From Lachnospiraceae bacterium (GTDB lineage Bacteria > Bacillota > Clostridia > Lachnospirales > Lachnospiraceae), in contig JAAUZW010000035.1 in NCBI GenBank assembly GCA_014804385.1, positions 26,376 to 32,596 of the forward strand: DNA of 6,221 bases. The letters are read 5' to 3'. Positions 4,566-6,221 of this stretch are shown here, one piece after another; the stretch's first letter is position 1; each line of letters opens with the position of its first letter. Below the pieces are notes generated by a model. It did not search any database. It was not told the origin of the DNA and saw nothing but the letters and a program-made list of their open reading frames with translations. Both the position numbers and the translations under genes were made by a program.

Positions 4566-6221
4566 TCACAGCATCGAGTCGTCCCGCAGAACCTCCGGCA
4601 GATTGATTCTTTTCACCTGCAGCCAGCCAAGATAATAGGCAAACGCCACAGCGCCCAGAACAGCTATTCCGAAAACTATGACCGGAATAAACGGCGCCCG
4701 GGCTAAAAAGTCTCCCATTGGGAGATAGCTTGCCCGAAGCATTGCCCATGCGGCAAGAATTGCAATCGGCAGGGAAATCAAAATCGGACGACCCGCTAAA
4801 ACCAATGCCTCGATACAGAACAGCTTCCGAATTCCTCCGGGTGTCATACCCACAGACAGATATCTGGCGAACTCCCTTTTTCTCTGGTGCACAAATCCTA
4901 ACGTATTAGAAAATACATTGCCGATTCCGATGATCGCAAGCAATACACAGAAACCGCTAAATATAGCCATCATCCCCTGTATCTGCCTGTCGTTTATCTC
5001 TTTTTCCTGAATACGGTTTTCGCTCACCGTCGTATATCGTGAACCGAGCAGCCGGTCAATCTCCCCCTGCAATGCGCGCAGCTTCTCTGCTGTCGGATCT
5101 TCCCCACTGAGAATACAGACAGATAAGTCTTCTTCACGGCCTCCGATCTGCCCTTTGACCTCTCTCCACAGAGATGCCGGAAGAAAATGCACCATCTCAT
5201 AGTAGTCAATCGTCGCATACTCTTCCCGCAAAACGGGTACTTTGTCTGTGTAAGCCAAAACCGGAATCTCCGCCATGCTCTCTTCCCTACCCGCCTGTCT
5301 TAAAACACTCGTGTCACTTTCCCCTTTTATATATGGCATATATTCAGGATGCCTGAAATCCGGGTTGGTCACATCACGAATCCGGTTTAATATCACCGCC
5401 CCGTCAAGCTGCGGCGTTATCCCGGCCTGCTCACAGTAGGCAAGGAAAGACGCATCATCCAATATGACGATCGGTGCGTTGACCAGAAAGCCCTCGTCCG
5501 TTCTCATGACATCCTCCTCCCCGGCATGGGAAAATCCGCCAAGATCTCTCATCTCTTCGCTCATTTCCTCCTCCGCGACTATTCTCTTCGCCATCGCCTT
5601 CTGATAGGCAATGGCATTTTCCACGCCGGAAAGTTCCCGGATTTTCTCTGTCTCCCCAAAAGCTTCCACCGACTCCCCTTTCACGGTGACCATGATATCC
5701 CAGACATCCTGATACCGTTCGAAATAGGTGGCTCCTGTACTGAGTTGGGAAAGGGTAACCATACACAGCATGACCGTAAAGGCCAGAAACGCAAGGGACA
5801 GGGACAGCGACGCCGTCCGCAGGGCTTTCCGCTGTGCGCGCAGCGCGTTCCCCGCCAGTTCTCCCTCCACACCGAATAAAAAGGCAAGCACCGGGGAGCG
5901 GCCTCTGCGTTTCAACTGCAGCTCTGCCGTATTTTTGATTGCTTCCAGAGGCGTCACCTTACTCAGTTTTTTAGCCGGCAGCCAGGCGGAAATCCATATC
6001 GTCAGCCCTGTTATAACCAATGTCAGCACCAAAACCAGCGGATGATACCCAAATACCGACTCATGTCTGTCCGGCACACCATCCGCCAGCACATTGATCA
6101 ACCGCAGCAATCCCATGCTGCACAAAATGCCGGACAAATTTCCGATCAGAATCGGTACGGTGCACCAGGAAATTGCTTCCCGCAAAAGGCAGGCTCGTAT
6201 CTGCTTCGGAGCAGCCCCGAT
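4566..6221 (-). CDS. FtsX-type ABC transporter permease, N-terminus cut by window edge
   Basis: The visible 551 residues are the C-terminal two thirds or so of a large permease in the FtsX/MacB superfamily. The first visible residues, IGAAPKQIR, are the cytoplasmic coupling motif of the first FtsX domain, so the frame continues beyond the window and the in-frame TTG at 6185 is not the start. Two membrane segments (about 20-43 and 60-82) finish the first domain, followed by KLSKVTPLEAI (84-94), typical of these proteins. A second half starts near 108; after a membrane segment near 138-158 comes an extracytoplasmic domain of about 250 residues (160-415). The second FtsX domain (416-551) has three membrane segments, a second coupling motif VGMTPGGIRKL (457-467) and ends with INLPEVLRDD. 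The partner ATPase should lie beyond the right edge. Such permeases often export lipids or peptides or drive cell-wall or antimicrobial-resistance sensing; the exact role cannot be read. It is convergent with the lipoprotein gene, so probably a separate unit. Confidence 0.92.
   Translation of the reverse strand: MGAAPKQIRACLLREAISWCTVPILIGNLSGILCSMGLLRLINVLADGVPDRHESVFGYHPLVLVLTLVITGLTIWISAWLPAKKLSKVTPLEAIKNTAELQLKRRGRSPVLAFLFGVEGELAGNALRAQRKALRTASLSLSLAFLAFTVMLCMVTLSQLSTGATYFERYQDVWDIMVTVKGESVEAFGETEKIRELSGVENAIAYQKAMAKRIVAEEEMSEEMRDLGGFSHAGEEDVMRTDEGFLVNAPIVILDDASFLAYCEQAGITPQLDGAVILNRIRDVTNPDFRHPEYMPYIKGESDTSVLRQAGREESMAEIPVLAYTDKVPVLREEYATIDYYEMVHFLPASLWREVKGQIGGREEDLSVCILSGEDPTAEKLRALQGEIDRLLGSRYTTVSENRIQEKEINDRQIQGMMAIFSGFCVLLAIIGIGNVFSNTLGFVHQRKREFARYLSVGMTPGGIRKLFCIEALVLAGRPILISLPIAILAAWAMLRASYLPMGDFLARAPFIPVIVFGIAVLGAVAFAYYLGWLQVKRINLPEVLRDDSML

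Noticed and set aside
4560..4575. GATGC/GCATC inverted repeat at the convergent gene ends as a terminator
   Set aside because: Only five base pairs, overlaps the permease stop codon, and has no T-run on either strand.
6183..6185. TTG at 6185 as the start of the FtsX-type permease
   Set aside because: The frame is open to the window edge, and the 12 residues upstream encode the conserved coupling motif IGAAPKQIR, so the gene continues beyond the window.

Overview
The window looks like a chromosomal segment of a gut-type Clostridia, most likely Lachnospiraceae. This lineage call is an inference. It rests on mid-GC coding DNA with AT-rich intergenic DNA, strong AGGAGG-like ribosome sites, LplB/LplC-type sugar permeases, a Gram-positive lipoprotein, and a single-pass membrane protein beginning with a Trp/Tyr-rich segment of a kind common in that family. 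There are six protein genes, two of them cut by the window ends. I see no rRNA, tRNA, CRISPR array, insertion sequence or phage gene.

Left part (1-1701, minus strand): two inner-membrane permeases of a CUT1 carbohydrate ABC importer, lplB-like then lplC-like, tightly coupled. The lplC-like gene runs off the left edge. The solute-binding protein is not in the window and probably lies beyond that edge.

Centre (1702-2128): a 427-bp AT-rich divergent control region. It holds a minus-strand sigma-A promoter for the transporter, TTGACA-N17-TAAAGT, whose 17-bp spacer contains an uninterrupted run of ten G. It also holds a plus-strand sigma-A promoter for the regulator, TTTACA-N17-TATAAT. Between them lies a near-perfect LacI-family operator with a central CG. 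TTTCA/TGAAA half-sites occur ten times in the region, four of them spaced exactly 10 bp apart in the regulator leader.

Right of centre (2129-4526, plus strand): a LacI-family regulator, a single-pass membrane protein with an extracytoplasmic domain, and a lipoprotein, separated by only 24 and 28 bp. They probably form one transcript. The last two have no function I can name.

Right end (4566-6221, minus strand): the C-terminal 551 residues of a large FtsX-type ABC permease, convergent with the lipoprotein gene and cut at its N-terminus by the window edge.

Working model (inference): the LacI-type protein senses a sugar or sugar phosphate, represses the divergent importer, and probably controls its own operon. 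The G10 tract could make importer expression phase-variable by changing the -35/-10 spacing. The link of the two surface proteins to sugar uptake is suggested only by their position.
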